This document shows positions 42,934-54,235 of a DNA stretch of 64,000 bases, one piece after another. Where the stretch lies: NCBI GenBank assembly GCA_035771165.1, contig JAWNZC010000408.1, positions 1,240,001 through 1,304,000 on the forward strand, written 5' to 3'. The translations under genes and the position numbers were made by a program. Every line of letters begins with the position of its first letter. The stretch's first letter is position 1. The DNA comes from Paragorgia papillata. Taxonomy: Eukaryota > Cnidaria > Anthozoa > Scleralcyonacea > Coralliidae. The notes below the pieces were generated by a model, which was given only the letters and a program-made list of their open reading frames with translations, did no database searches and had not been told where the DNA came from.

Positions 42934-43678
42934 CATTAATGTATTTCTAGTCATAGTAATTATGGTGGGTAATTCATGCAGCTTGCCAAATAGTGTACCG
43001 GGTTGAGCTGCTATTTATAGCACAGAATGCAGACAAACAAACCAAAATTGACTTTCAAATGATTGCAAATGAGCCATCATCTATTGTTCATACTGCAAGA
43101 ATTATGGGTAAAAGTGGACAAAGTTAAATAGTGATGTCATCACGACGGAGCGCTATTGAAATGCACTCATAAAGCACAGTGCCCCCAAGCTTGCAATATG
43201 AGTGTTTGTAAACAATGGCTTTTATAACACTGTTAATCTAAAAACTGTAATCGGTAATTTTAAAGGTAAAATATGAAGTAATAACAAAATCTGAATTAAA
43301 TGCTGAATTTCGACTTTTTATGTTGATTTGTTGCTTAACCCTCTTCAGAGAACTGATATAAACGATTGAACAGCTTTTGAACGTTCATGTTTAATCCCAA
43401 CCTAAACCCTAATTTAGTTAAAATTATCAAGTGTTGTAAAATAACCCCCTCCCAAGTCTGCTTCTCGTGTTAACAACCTACCTTGACACCTTCTGTAGAA
43501 GCACGAGATATTAATTTTTGACAGGTCATTTAGTTGTAATATCACAAGATTAAACTTCTATTAATTTATTGTAAATCACTAGAATAATAATTCAAACTTT
43601 CCCGAACTAATGATTAGATTTTTGTTCTTCAATAATTCAGAGTTAAGCTAAGTCGTGTTTAAAAAAGTTTCTCCTATA

Positions 43679-44663
43679 CAGGGCAAAGAAATCAGAAAAC
43701 TGTTGGCAAACTTTCTAAGATACCAGAGGTGTAACTTAACGCTTGCCCGCTTGCCCGGGGCAAGTGAATATCATGACGGGCAAGTAAAAGTTTCCTCTTG
43801 CTTGCCCGAACGGGCAAGTTGCTTTGCCACAAAAAGCTGGCCATCTTTAAGTTTATATTATTATTGTCGGCGTAGATTTAATTTTTTTGTCAAATAAAAA
43901 TATGATTACTCGGTTTTTACCTGGATTCTCGTTTATACAAATATTCACAACGAAACAATTAACTCTGTCACTGATTTAATAAAATATCTTTTATATTCAT
44001 CGATTTCGATTCGAGTAAAAGCCATTTTCGTAATTTTCATGCATGTGTTTTTTTCAAAATGTGCGCCCACAGTTCCACTAACCGTAACGAAGCACTTCAT
44101 GTAAATAAATTGTACGGCAGTAAAAAAAACAGTAACAAAATTTACTATTTCAATGGACAATGGAGCGATATCTAAGTGTACTTGATTCAAATATTGTTTT
44201 ATGTGGGTCAAAGCTAGATCTGAGGTAATAAGTCTAGATCTGAGGCAGTAACATAGCCATATAGAGGAGTGGGAGGAGGGCTCCTGGTCATATTTTTGCC
44301 CCTGAGAAAATATTCGGAATAATCACGTCACTAGTCTAATGAGTCGATATGTTGTCCCCCTAATTTATACCCCCCCCCCCCCTAGGTACCCCATTGCCGG
44401 ATGGCAAGTGGATTTTATTCAGGGCAACCCATTTTCATGTCCAACTTGCCCTGAGGGCAAGTGGTCAAAAAAGTAAAGTTACACCACTGGATACCTGATA
44501 ATTTTGTTCATATTAAATGTGTAATAAGTGGCATTGAGATTGAAGTGGAGATACATAAGGCAAAAAAAAAACCTATTCTGTTTCTGGTCAGGGCACATGC
44601 ACAAAAAAATTTTTTTCCCCTCCCCCCCCAAGGCAAACCTTGATTCAACAGACATCTGAAATA
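43679..44663 (+). pseudogene. Possible exon interrupted by a hAT-like insertion
   Basis: If the 43724-44489 insertion is removed with one GATAC copy, a frame reads from a TATACAG acceptor-like site (43673-43679) through KLSKIPDNFVHIKCVISGIE to a strong donor-like ATG/GTGAGT at 44663/44664. I do not recognise the peptide, and a C-run follows within it, so it may be a chance frame. The element, if truly exonic, would have disabled it. Confidence 0.2.
43724..44489. mobile_element. hAT-like element, CAGxGGTGTAACTT ends
   Basis: CAGAGGTGTAACTTAACGCTTGCCCG faces GGCAAGTGG...AAGTTACACCACTG. GATAC is repeated outside both ends (43719-43723, 44490-44494). The end sequence is hAT-like, but only five bases of duplication are seen. 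The subterminal parts hold many GGGCAAG words. No transposase. Confidence 0.8.
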
Positions 44664-44664
44664 T

Positions 44665-45815
44665 GGTGAGTATTCTTATAATATACTTGTCACATGGTAC
44701 ACTACTGAACATGTAGCATCGTATATGTTTTGATTTATTTATGTCTGATGCATTTAATCAATTTAAATAACTATTTTCATAATGCTCAGACTTTAATAAA
44801 TTTTAAATGACAATTAATATTAAAAATGTTAAACCTAATAAGTAAATAAATGTACTGTAGGTTCTCATTTTAGTTTAAGAGCAGTATCTTCCTAAAATAT
44901 TTAAAAAAGAAAGAAAGATGGAGTAGATTAATTAATGAATAATAAATGTAGTCGAGTAGTTTCAACATTGCATATTATATTGTACAGCCTGCATGAATAA
45001 AGGTTCATTCTTAAATGTAGAACAAACATTTTAATATAAATAATATCTACACCACGATATATGTGATTGTTCGTTCAATACCCGTGTTTGAGTCATTAAT
45101 TTCCATTAGTCAGAATATTTAACAATAAAAAGTTGGAGTCACTTTTATTAATCAGATATACGTCTTCCTGGTCAGTTGCGTCATTTTTGCTATAGATACA
45201 ACAGCAAATGAAGGCAACCATTCGTCTACCAAACGACTTAAGAGGAATTCCTCTTTTTATTTCCCAATTCTTTCTTGTCATTCTTAATTTTCTCGGAAAT
45301 GTCTTTCTTCTGCATGTCCATTCTTTTTCTTTGCTTTCTTTAAGAAGTTTTCCACTTTACTGTCTTTGCTTTTGGCACAAAAAAAACCAATGTTTCTGTG
45401 CAAGTCTCAACGGGATCTTTATCTATGGCAAATAAATTAAATATATAAAGTATTACGTTTTTATTATTTTAATTTAGATAACGCAGCAGTATTATTCTGC
45501 ACAAGGCAAGCTTTTACTGGGGCTGCGGAATAGAGGGGTGTCAGGGAGTGCTGATTTTTACGGAATAATTTTGTTGTGTAGAACACTGCAAATGCACTAG
45601 AACAACTCAGAGCATATAAAAACAAACTCTAGAAAAAGCACGCTGTACTCTCACACCCTCTATACAAACTCGCGTCAATAGCACTTGGGCAGAGTCAGTC
45701 TTCACCGCAAACGCCATTGGGCCGCTACAATATAATTTTTCACCGTCTCCATCTTATGATCTGTTTAGAAAAACGTTACTACCTCAGCTCAACTATAGCA
45801 GCATAATTCTGCTTT
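44665..45815. other. No gene recognised
   Basis: AT-rich, with facing frames at 45096-45435 that share no known motif. Confidence 0.45.
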
Positions 45816-46006
45816 CAGAGTGTATCGTCTCAATGCAATAGTACATATATATAGATGTATTGCTCCATACGATGATTATACCATACAGTCTGAGCAGCGA
45901 AAGATTATTGCAGGTTTACTGACTGGTCGTTGTCGATTATATGAGAATGAAATACGTCATAGTCGTATATATCGATCAGCAAGACCATGTATCATAGGTT
46001 GCCTTA

Positions 46007-46171
46007 AAGGCTGCTTCCACGCAGGAACATTTTCCGCAAGATAGGAACGGACAGGAAAGTTCCCTTAATTTGTGTTAAAGTCATTAGTTCCGACCGAGAG
46101 CTCACAAGACAAGGAAAATCTCCCTGTCCGTTCCGGTGCTGAGAAAAATTTTCCTGAGTGGAAACCAGCCT
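46007..46171. mobile_element. 165-bp MITE, TTA duplication
   Basis: AAGGCTGCTTCCACGCAGGAA faces TTTTCCTGAGTGGAAACCAGCCT. TTA flanks both sides (46004-46006, 46172-46174). Arms include GGAACGGACAGG and CCTGTCCGTTCC. The right-end words TTTTCCTGAGTGGAAACCAGCC also occur at 15290-15312 in a decayed relative. Confidence 0.9.
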
Positions 46172-46740
46172 TTACATATAAATATAATTCTACTAAACAG
46201 ACCATTAACGAAGCCATGCAACATGCACAGACGTCTTGTGTTTTTCATTTATTTTTAAAATTTGTTTTTGTTGCCTTTATTTGGGTTATTTATCAAATTT
46301 ATCACTATTCTGAAATGTTTAAAGTTTTTCTCATTAGAACCAAACCTAGAGCAATTGTACAATATTGTAAAGAAGATAAAGGGGAAGAGTACGCTGAACG
46401 GATGACTTGTCGCAAACATAAAAATGTATTCAACAGTATTCTTTATAGGATAGATATGTTTAACTGTGGTAGTCTCGTGCACTATTGGAAAAACAAAATG
46501 AAACCAAATTCTTTCAAGTATTCACTTTAGTGCACAATCATGTTACCTTTAAGCTTTTGTTTTAAATCAACATAATTAACATTAACTGTCGTAACTTTTC
46601 GATAGTTGAACTTAGCCGGTTTAACGTACATTGAAATTTAAGGAGATATTCCAATCCAATCCAATTTCCATATCTAATCAAATTAAGATCCTCTGCAGAT
46701 TTACTTTCTTTGTGTTTATCAGGCTCTTGACTATAAGTAG

Positions 46741-47440
46741 CCGCATTCATGTTCCAAAAGACTCTTCTACGTCCGGTTGAACATTAGTTTTAGTCCATTT
46801 AATAGCAACAGTCTTTTCTCCATTAACCTGAGCACTGACTTTGGTCCATTTTGGAGGAACTGGCTCTTCTCCATCAGGTCGAACACTGGCTTTGATCTGA
46901 TCTTCAGCAACAAATTCTTATTTGTCAATTTGAACTCCGGCTTTGTTCAACCATTCAGCAAGAGGCTCTTCTTCACCAGGTAGATCGCTGGATTTTTTCC
47001 ACAAACCACCAGGATTGTTGCTTACTAGCTAGATGGCCATGTAAATCGTCTGATGTGCCCGGCTCCATTGAATGGCAGGTAGCCCATCCAATTTGTTACA
47101 TACTTCAGGAGACTTTTTATTGATAGGTTCAGGACTTGCTTTGTTCCATCTCTGAGCAGAAAACCGATTTCTTCTGCACAGGTACTACAGTCGTCTTACT
47201 CTTTGTTCCTTAATTTTGGAGGAATCTTATCTTCAGGGGCTGAAACGGCGACTTTGTTGGAAATGTTTGGAAGAAGCTCATCTTTAATTATTGGAACACC
47301 AGCGTTGCTCCACCGCTCAGGAAAAGACGCTTTGTTGGTAAGTGGAAGTCCGGCACTCTTCCACACTTCAACAAAAGTGTCTTCTCAGAGAGGTGAAGCA
47401 AAGTCAACATCGATCCCGCTGATCAAGACGAGTCTCTTCA
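46741..47440 (-). pseudogene. Decayed array of about 17-residue repeats
   Basis: Read on the minus strand, successive blocks look like variants of A-G/S-V-x8-P-x-x-W-T/S/N-K/N. Examples are AGLPLTNKASFPERWSN, AGVPIIKDELLPNISNK, ASVRPDGEEPVPPKWTK and VSAQVNGEKTVAIKWTK. Trp codons fall 51 bases apart at 47361/47310 and 46846/46795, with indels between. Several stops and frame changes interrupt it, so it is not a working gene as read. I do not recognise the repeat family. Confidence 0.45.
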
Positions 47441-47820
47441 TCTGTAACTATTATGCTGAGACACGCGTTCAGATCTTGAAATACTGCTTTTGATTTTGAT
47501 TTTGCAGCGAACTAGGATTAATCGGGTAATCCGCGGGATTTTGAGTACAATTCTCGATTATCACAAGAGTAAAAGAAATCCTTAATAATCGGTGATGAAT
47601 TACTACAAATTAAACAAATAGAAACTGAATTACGATGAAATACGATAAAAATAAGACCTATATTAAAACTGAATAAAAAACGTTTTAAAGAATTGCTTGT
47701 TTTCCAGTCGATAAATGCTTTCAATTGAGATTGTCAGCGATACATTACGAATATATCTATACTGAATTGTACTTTTGTAAAATCTCGTTAAATCTACCTT
47801 GCTCCTGCTTGTTTTTACTG

Positions 47821-48072
47821 CTAATCCCCTTTACGGTATAGTTCAACTTGTGTCCTACCATAAACTACAGGAGTTTTGACTTGCTTGATGAAGTTGTTAA
47901 CACGAGTTTTGACTTGCTTGATGAAGTTGTTAACAAATAAATTCATTTGTACTCCATGTCTTGTTCTTTCCAAACTCTTCAGAAACTTAGTGTCTTCGAC
48001 TAGATTCCATAAAGCCATTTTATAGTGTTCTTGAATCCACATAGTTGTATTCGTAGGCTCGAGATTTTTCAT
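47821..48072 (-). CDS. Short hypothetical ORF with duplicated 11-residue unit
   Basis: The ATG is at 48070-48072; 83 codons. A perfect 33-bp tandem duplication (47871-47936) makes VNNFIKQVKT occur twice. It lies upstream of, and on the same strand as, the 17-residue repeat array, so it could be a former first exon of that gene. No domain recognised; it may equally be chance. Confidence 0.25.
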   Translation of the reverse strand: MKNLEPTNTTMWIQEHYKMALWNLVEDTKFLKSLERTRHGVQMNLFVNNFIKQVKTRVNNFIKQVKTPVVYGRTQVELYRKGD

Positions 48073-48539
48073 TTTCGCAACAAATGCTTCAAATTTTTTT
48101 TAACTTAAACAGCTGTACCAAAACGTACGTGCAGTTGTAATTTCACTCAATTACAACAAACATTAATTATGACGCCACGTCCTTTGGCTACGCAGCTCTA
48201 GAACCGCAAAGGATTATGGATCTTTCGTCAGCGTCATAAGATTAGCAGCGCATGAGCACGAAAATAATTATTGCGGGTTGCTCTGGCTGTATCATGCGGT
48301 TGCAGATTTTTTCTTCAATGTGCAATGCGCTGATGGTTGAGCGAGTAGTCTTAGAAAATAGAGTAGAGGTCTCGACTTGTTTCCGTCGAGTGTTATTTCA
48401 GAGTAGGAATGTTCCACGCGCATTATAGGGCCATTAACGATCAATACTCCGTTATTTTATTTAAGAAAATAGACAACAGTCTTGTGGGGTTATGGAAGTG
48501 TGGGACAAACGCTCCAGTAAGCTGTTTTTTAAAGATCGT

Positions 48540-48790
48540 TGGGAGCTGGGCCCTGACTGAGTAAATTGGTCAGGGCAAACACTCCATTTGATCAAGGCAG
48601 CTGGGCCCTGATATAATTGGTCAGGGCAAACACTGCTTAGGAAGATTCGAGAAATGGGCCCTAGAGCAATTTGCGATAACGCAATGGGCTCTAGGACAAG
48701 TTTCTCTTATCCTATATACATTGAGAATTGGGCCCTAAAGTGATTTGGGATAAATTTTCTCCAATGGACTTTAAGGCAAGATTCTACATG
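48540..48790 (+). repeat. Irregular TGGGCCCT repeats
   Basis: CTGGGCCCTGA near 48547 and 48600, ATGGGCCCTAGAG near 48653, ATGGGCTCTAGG near 48689, TTGGGCCCTAAAG near 48728 and ATGGACTTTAAGG near 48765. GGTCAGGGCAAACACT also occurs twice. A decayed tandem array with a unit of about 35-55 bp. Confidence 0.6.
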
Positions 48791-49101
48791 TACATCAGCA
48801 TACAAAAAACGAGGTCTATGGGACAATTGTGACCTCTAAACTGGAGCAATTGCCGCCCGCACTTCTTTGCTTTATTAATATTACAAACTATAAATAATGT
48901 TTTACAATAAAAGCAAGTAGCTTAGTTATTTTTAGAAGGAGAGTGTTTTCTAATAGTTCAGGCAACGAAAGAGCAAAAGTTCATAATAGTTAATAGTTTA
49001 CGTATATTACATTCAATGATGAGCCTGTGCTAGTGATAAATTTGAGCTTATACATAATAACAATGTACAGATTGTCTTAATAGAATTAATGGTAATAATC
49101 T

Positions 49102-49202
49102 AGTAATAATATACTAATACTATAATAGGATAACGTATAAGCTTGTTTATGAGTAATAATATACTAATACTAAAATAGGATAACTTATAAGCTTGGTTTA
49201 TG
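49102..49202 (+). repeat. 50-bp tandem duplication
   Basis: AGTAATAATATACTAATACT...GCTTGTTTATG occurs at 49102-49151 and again at 49152-49202 with a few changes. Confidence 0.9.
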
Positions 49203-50870
49203 GGAAGGTGGGTGGGTGTTTTAAGCAGACGTTTACTGTTTGAATTCTCAGTAAGAATGACGAAGTAAACGTGTGCATCTAGCTTTAGGCCGAATAGTTT
49301 TGACTAAGGTTGATTGTTGGATATGAATGAACAGTCAACAATCCTGAGTCAATAATGGTTAATAGAGAGCAGCCAAATAAGTGAAATAACTTTGTTATCT
49401 GTACTGTCAATCACTGATTTCTATAGCCATCTATGTTAGAACAAGGCATTATTTGAACAATCACCTTGTTCCATTAGACAAGAATACCATGAAATATGTG
49501 GAATTGATATTACGTTGTTGTATATTAGCATTTATCTCGTATCGTACGTTTATTCTAAATTTTTGTCTGTAAAAGTGCAATTTAAAATACCTTGAGTCTA
49601 CGATGTTGATATTGGTAACATTTTGCCGAATTCATTTGGGTATAGAACTCGATTTCAGTGTTTGACAGTTTATACAGACCTCGAATTGTTGACGATGAAT
49701 GAGTTAATTGTTGCATATCTGCATTTACCTCGTATTGTACGTTGACTCTAATTTTATTGATAAAAATTGTCATTTTATATGGGCGAAAGGAAGTCGTGTC
49801 ATATCGCAAACGGAATGTAAGAAAGTCACAAAAGCCTTGTTTTGTTGTCTAGTATAAGACGCGACATGGGTAAGACATAAACAAGTATTAATTGTATATG
49901 TACGGCAAGTTTGCGTCTTATAGCGGGAAAGACTTACCAACCTGACAATTTTGTGAGAGATTTTGTGACTTCAATAAGACGCAGCCAACTACCCTGCCCT
50001 GTAGAAAATGGGCTTTAGAACCACGGCGTTGATGCCGTCGTAGTGTAATCTGTATTCTTGCTTCATGCAATAGGTCACAACATATTTAATCATGTTAATT
50101 ATCATCAATGACCACTGGCTAATGACAAGTTAAATTCATTTGATTTGATTTGCTATATAGTGTTTTTAACATAATAACATTTTGACAGCTATGGTGTAAT
50201 TGTTGTGGCAGAATGCTTTTAGGCAAAATATAAAACACAACTACATCCATATATATTATATAGATTATATATATATAGACTACTGTCTGTGTGCCGAGCT
50301 CAGACCGTGCATGCATTTGTTTAGTGCAAAGGTGCTGAACTGGCACGATTTAAAATAACGAAGTCGTGAGGTTTCTAGCCAAAGATTTTTATTAGAACTG
50401 GTCGCCATTTACTTTGATAATTTTCCTGTTATATAATGATAGATTGCGTTTATGTACTATGTTTTTCAGGTTGGTCAAATAAAAGGTTTTTTAAAAAGGT
50501 TTATTGTTGAACCTTTTGTTGGACATAAACAGGTAAGCATGTACGTTATATGTTCTTCTATAATGGTCTGTTAAGTAATAAGAAGTTGGGTGGGTGGTGG
50601 TGGTGGGAGTATTGTTGCAGTGTAGTCCCAACCACACACACACACACGCACCATGACTACCGTTAATAATGATTGCTCCCTAATGGTGCTATTTACACAA
50701 TTTGCCATGCAACTTGCTCAGCATTGCATTTTTTCTGAAATTCGCCCATACAGGTGGTCAGAGTATCACACGAGGCGACTTTTCCTCTAACGTATGCCTT
50801 GAAGCATTGCTAACAGCGCCTTTACAGGGGCACAACTAGGATGACATTTCCCGTGCATTCTGACAGCACT
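49203..50870. other. No gene recognised
   Basis: Short chance frames, a CA run at 50636-50649, and a repeated word pair (GTTGTATATTAGCATTTATCTCGTATCGTACG near 49515 and GTTGCATATCTGCATTTACCTCGTATTGTACG near 49710). That pair suggests an old duplication. Confidence 0.45.
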
Positions 50871-50954
50871 TTTGAGCTATATTAAAGCTAAAAGTTTCTT
50901 TCTCGTATTTTCAATGTTACATATTCTTAATAATGGGGGCAAAGAGATACACTA

Positions 50955-51345
50955 CGAGCATAGCCTTCTTTCCCTTATTTCTTCGCTAAGAGAGAGGAAA
51001 AAACGAAGGCTCTGCCGTATTCGTGACTGGTTTCCATTGCGCGTGCATGTCAGTTGCTTGGTTACAATCTCGAACTCAGTCCAAATCAGGGCGGAAAACA
51101 AGACTAGAACCGCGGTTATAGTAACTTAGGTTAGATATACTGCTGAAACAGAGAACGTAAGAATCTAACGTTTCGAGCGAAGGCCCTTCGTCAGAGAGAA
51201 ATGTGAACGAAAGAAAGAACCGGTTAAACGGGTTACTTCGTCCTAAATCTTGGACGAAGCCAGACACGAATACAGCAGAGCCTTCTTTTCTTCCTCTCTC
51301 TCTCAGCGAAGAAATAAGGAAAAGAAGGCTCTGCTCGAATAGCAA
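50955..51345. mobile_element. Composite of GAGCCTTCTTTTC foldbacks
   Basis: CAGAGCCTTCTTTTCTTCC...GAAAAGAAGGCTCTGC (about 51272-51335) is a hairpin. A similar one is at 50963-51025 (TAGCCTTCTTTCCC...GAAGGCTCTGCC). The matching fragment AATACAGCAGAGCCTCCTTTTC lies at 58.09 kb. Between them sits the CTGACGA..CGAAAC block (51171-51194, minus). Confidence 0.6.
51171..51194 (-). ncRNA. Hammerhead-like core, fourth copy
   Basis: The minus strand reads CTGACGA, then GGGC-CTTC-GCTC as a potential stem, then GAAAC. These are the conserved core elements of a hammerhead ribozyme in the right order. A pairing stem I is not evident in this copy, so activity is doubtful. Confidence 0.3.
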
Positions 51346-52525
51346 AGAGATTGTCTTCAGAAACGATCGAGCAGAGGTCGCGAACCCCTACATCCACCCC
51401 ATGCATGCACCCCCCCAAGCAATCCCCCTCTTAGCTGCGCCCGTGCTTTAGGTGTGCTGAAAGTCCCCAAAGGAAATATTATTGCCTTATTGACGTCTTA
51501 ATTAAAGATGAAGATCAAATGCTTATGTCATTACAAGAGCCACTGGTAAACGACATTGGGATTCAGGTAAATTATTTTAGCAAACAACTCGATACGACAA
51601 GCACACAATTGCATCGCTAAATATAAGTGGCAAGTCTTCTAAAAGGAGTAACACCGACATTTATATACCACATTACATATATACTTATGCATTCGCAGTC
51701 ATTAAGAAATTAAACTTTACATGTAGGATCAGAAATGTCAAATGTTCTAAAAACTAACCGATATTACACGCGTGCAGTTTCTAATTTTGATGAAGCTCTT
51801 TCTCATTAGAGCTAAAATAAATTTACATATGAATAGAGAATTATTCATATGATGATATTGATGAAATGCATTGAAATGGTGTCATCTTGGTCTGCAGACA
51901 CGATATTATACCCTTTTCAAGATTCTGTACGGACATTTCAGACAAATAACCTTCCTATAAAGACACAATAGAAGCCTTACTGGAAAAGCGATGATCCTTT
52001 GCGCCAGATAAGACACGAAATAATATTTACGTGAAACCAATGCTGTCATATAATCAGCTGGGATCATACCACAATAATATTATAATCGCCAAGGAAACAA
52101 ATGACCGACAGATAAATTAAACACTACAAAGCACCCTGGCCAATGACTTTGGTTCACAATAGATTGTACAATTCAGCAATTCGACTCAAACACGGCATTT
52201 ACGGCAAATATATATAGTCAGTCTGGCCAAGCAAGCAACAAGAGAGACAAGACGCCACTTTACAAAAAGTACTATCTATAAGGTATATATAGAAGATTAT
52301 AACTAACAAGTGGAAGTCTGAGTTTTGCAGTTGGCATGAGATATATATAAATAGAACAGCGGCTAAAAATATCTGCTTTGATTTTGATTTTGATTTTGAT
52401 TCAATCGTTTCTTTCGACCATCGAGTTGCTCTTTCTAAAGTGGATAAACCGGGTTTCTTGGTGATAACAACTAAACGTTTGTTTGGCTAATAGTTCGATT
52501 CAAGACGTTCTATAGTGCCGTAAAT

Positions 52526-52805
52526 ATGGCAAGAAATAGTATGGTCGGCCGCGAAAGGGTTTGTGTGACTTGTGAAAATCCTAGTCCAGGCCCTATAAAG
52601 CTTCTTTGCTATCGCTGGAGGCCTCACGGACCTTTCTTCCCCTTACTGGAAAGACTAAAGACCGAAGAGAACGCCAGGCTGTTTTCCAATGGCCGCGTGC
52701 CCGTGTGTACGTCGTGTGCAAATTATTTACAACGACAGTGGAGTGAATACGAAAGGAAAAGCATCAGTCTGCCAATCGAAAAACGCACTTACAGATTGCT
52801 GTCAG
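52526..52805 (+). CDS. CxxC/coiled-coil protein, exon 1
   Basis: First coding exon of a two-exon gene (join 52526-52805, 54236-55137; 393 residues). It starts at the ATG of MARNSMVGRERVCVTC and ends at a CAG/GTACGA donor, phase 1. The exon encodes a compact module with CxxC at residues 13-16 and 61-64, a Cys at 28, GPFFPLLERL (35-44) and QWSEYERK (71-78) followed by a conserved-looking RTYRLLS. Four cysteines at this spacing suggest one zinc-binding knuckle pair. I do not recognise the family. The module as a whole occupies exactly one exon. Confidence 0.82.
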
Positions 52806-54235
52806 GTACGACAATTGGAATTATTTTTATTGTTAGACCGCGTGTATGAGTGCAGGGTGCCGTTAGTATACTATCTTACAAAAACTAGATGCAGTTTAGA
52901 ATTCGTTATTCTGACCCATTGGGAAGGCGTTTGGGGTTATAGATTATATATATGTTGACGTTGGGGTCCACTAGGCGGTGAAAAGGAGGGACAGCTGATT
53001 ACGTGAAATAATTAGACAAACATTGAAACAAACGGTGCACCTGCACATTTTCTGAATTCTATCTATCAGCAACTGTATGTTGACTTCACATATATAGAAA
53101 TTATATAGCATGGTGTCATGGAAAACTGAGTGTGATTAATCTAGATTAAATATAGCTATATTGTAAAAAAGGAACGCATTACATTTACACGTTCACTATA
53201 ACTTCAATATGTTATTCCACTCGGTGTAAATGGCATGATAATTTTTGCATTTTGACTTACTTGCTCACTAACTTTAATTACGGCATCGATCTTAAGTGTA
53301 CCGATCTACATTTAAATTTACAGACCATGCACAGGTTGTTATAGTTATAAATGCATGTGCACAATGGTAGACATGATATTGAACTCCTAAAAGTTTGGCT
53401 ATCGATGTTCCCAAGGTCACATACAAACAGTCAGACATGTAAATTTCTTCTATAAAATTAATCGGCGGATAACGACTTGTTTAGCATATTTAATTGCGGA
53501 TATGTATATGCGACGTCGTTGAGCGCTAGCCTTTAGTGACTAGGCTTTTCCGTGGCTGGAATGTGGCCTGTTGGTCTGGAACGAGGGGAATATCACTCCA
53601 AAAAATCTGTTACACCTTTAAGAATCGAAAAATCCCCAAAACCGAAAAAAATCCGAAAAAATCTCAAAAAATCCAAAAAAATCTCAAAAAATCCGAAAAA
53701 AATTTCCAAAAAATTCAAAAAATCTCAAAAAAAATCCCGAAAAAATCCCACAGGATTTTGAAGGTCCAAAAAATCTCGTACGCTTTTTTGGAAGTGATTC
53801 GCCCCTCGGTCTGGAAACTAAATCGATTTCATGACAGCGGTTTCGTTCCAGTCTTTCTCCTTCTCCCCATCTGACTCAACGCCCTCAAATATATTTTACG
53901 TCCTGTTCTCCAAATTGAAAAAAAGAAGGTCCGTAGTGTCTAGGCTGGCATTTGATTCAGAATTAAAAATACATTTAAAGTTCTAACCCTAATCCCAACC
54001 TTAACCATAACCCTGTCACAATATGCTTTTTTTAAGTAAAACTATTAATTCCAGTTTTGTACTTTACTATATATATTCCCGTAGTCTATGAGAGATGTCA
54101 TTTCAAAAATTTACATGAAAAGTCAACTATTTTTTTCGACGTTCTCCACGTTCGCCGATGTTTGGCGGTGGCTAAAAGGCATGCTATGGGAACGAAATTA
54201 GAAATCTTGTGATAACTAAACTATTTTGTCTTTAG
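52806..54235 (+). other. Intron of the CxxC/coiled-coil gene
   Basis: A 1430-bp intron with GTACGA donor and TATTTTGTCTTTAG acceptor. The only notable content is the A-rich simple repeat at 53630-53755. Removing the intron joins a phase-1 G to AC, giving an in-frame Asp. Confidence 0.85.
53630..53755 (+). repeat. Intronic AAAAATCC/AAAAATCTC repeat
   Basis: About a dozen irregular 8-12-bp A-rich units. Frames through it yield low-complexity Lys/Ser products that are not genes. Confidence 0.85.

Noticed and set aside
45820..46530. Coding region either side of the 46.0-kb MITE
   Set aside because: The flanking frames do not join into a recognisable product when the MITE is removed, and the downstream frame is low in information (AT-rich, hydrophobic).
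53536..53874. Lys-rich 112-codon ORF inside the intron
   Set aside because: It is produced by the A-rich simple repeat; there is no ATG-conserved domain, and it lies within a well-supported intron.
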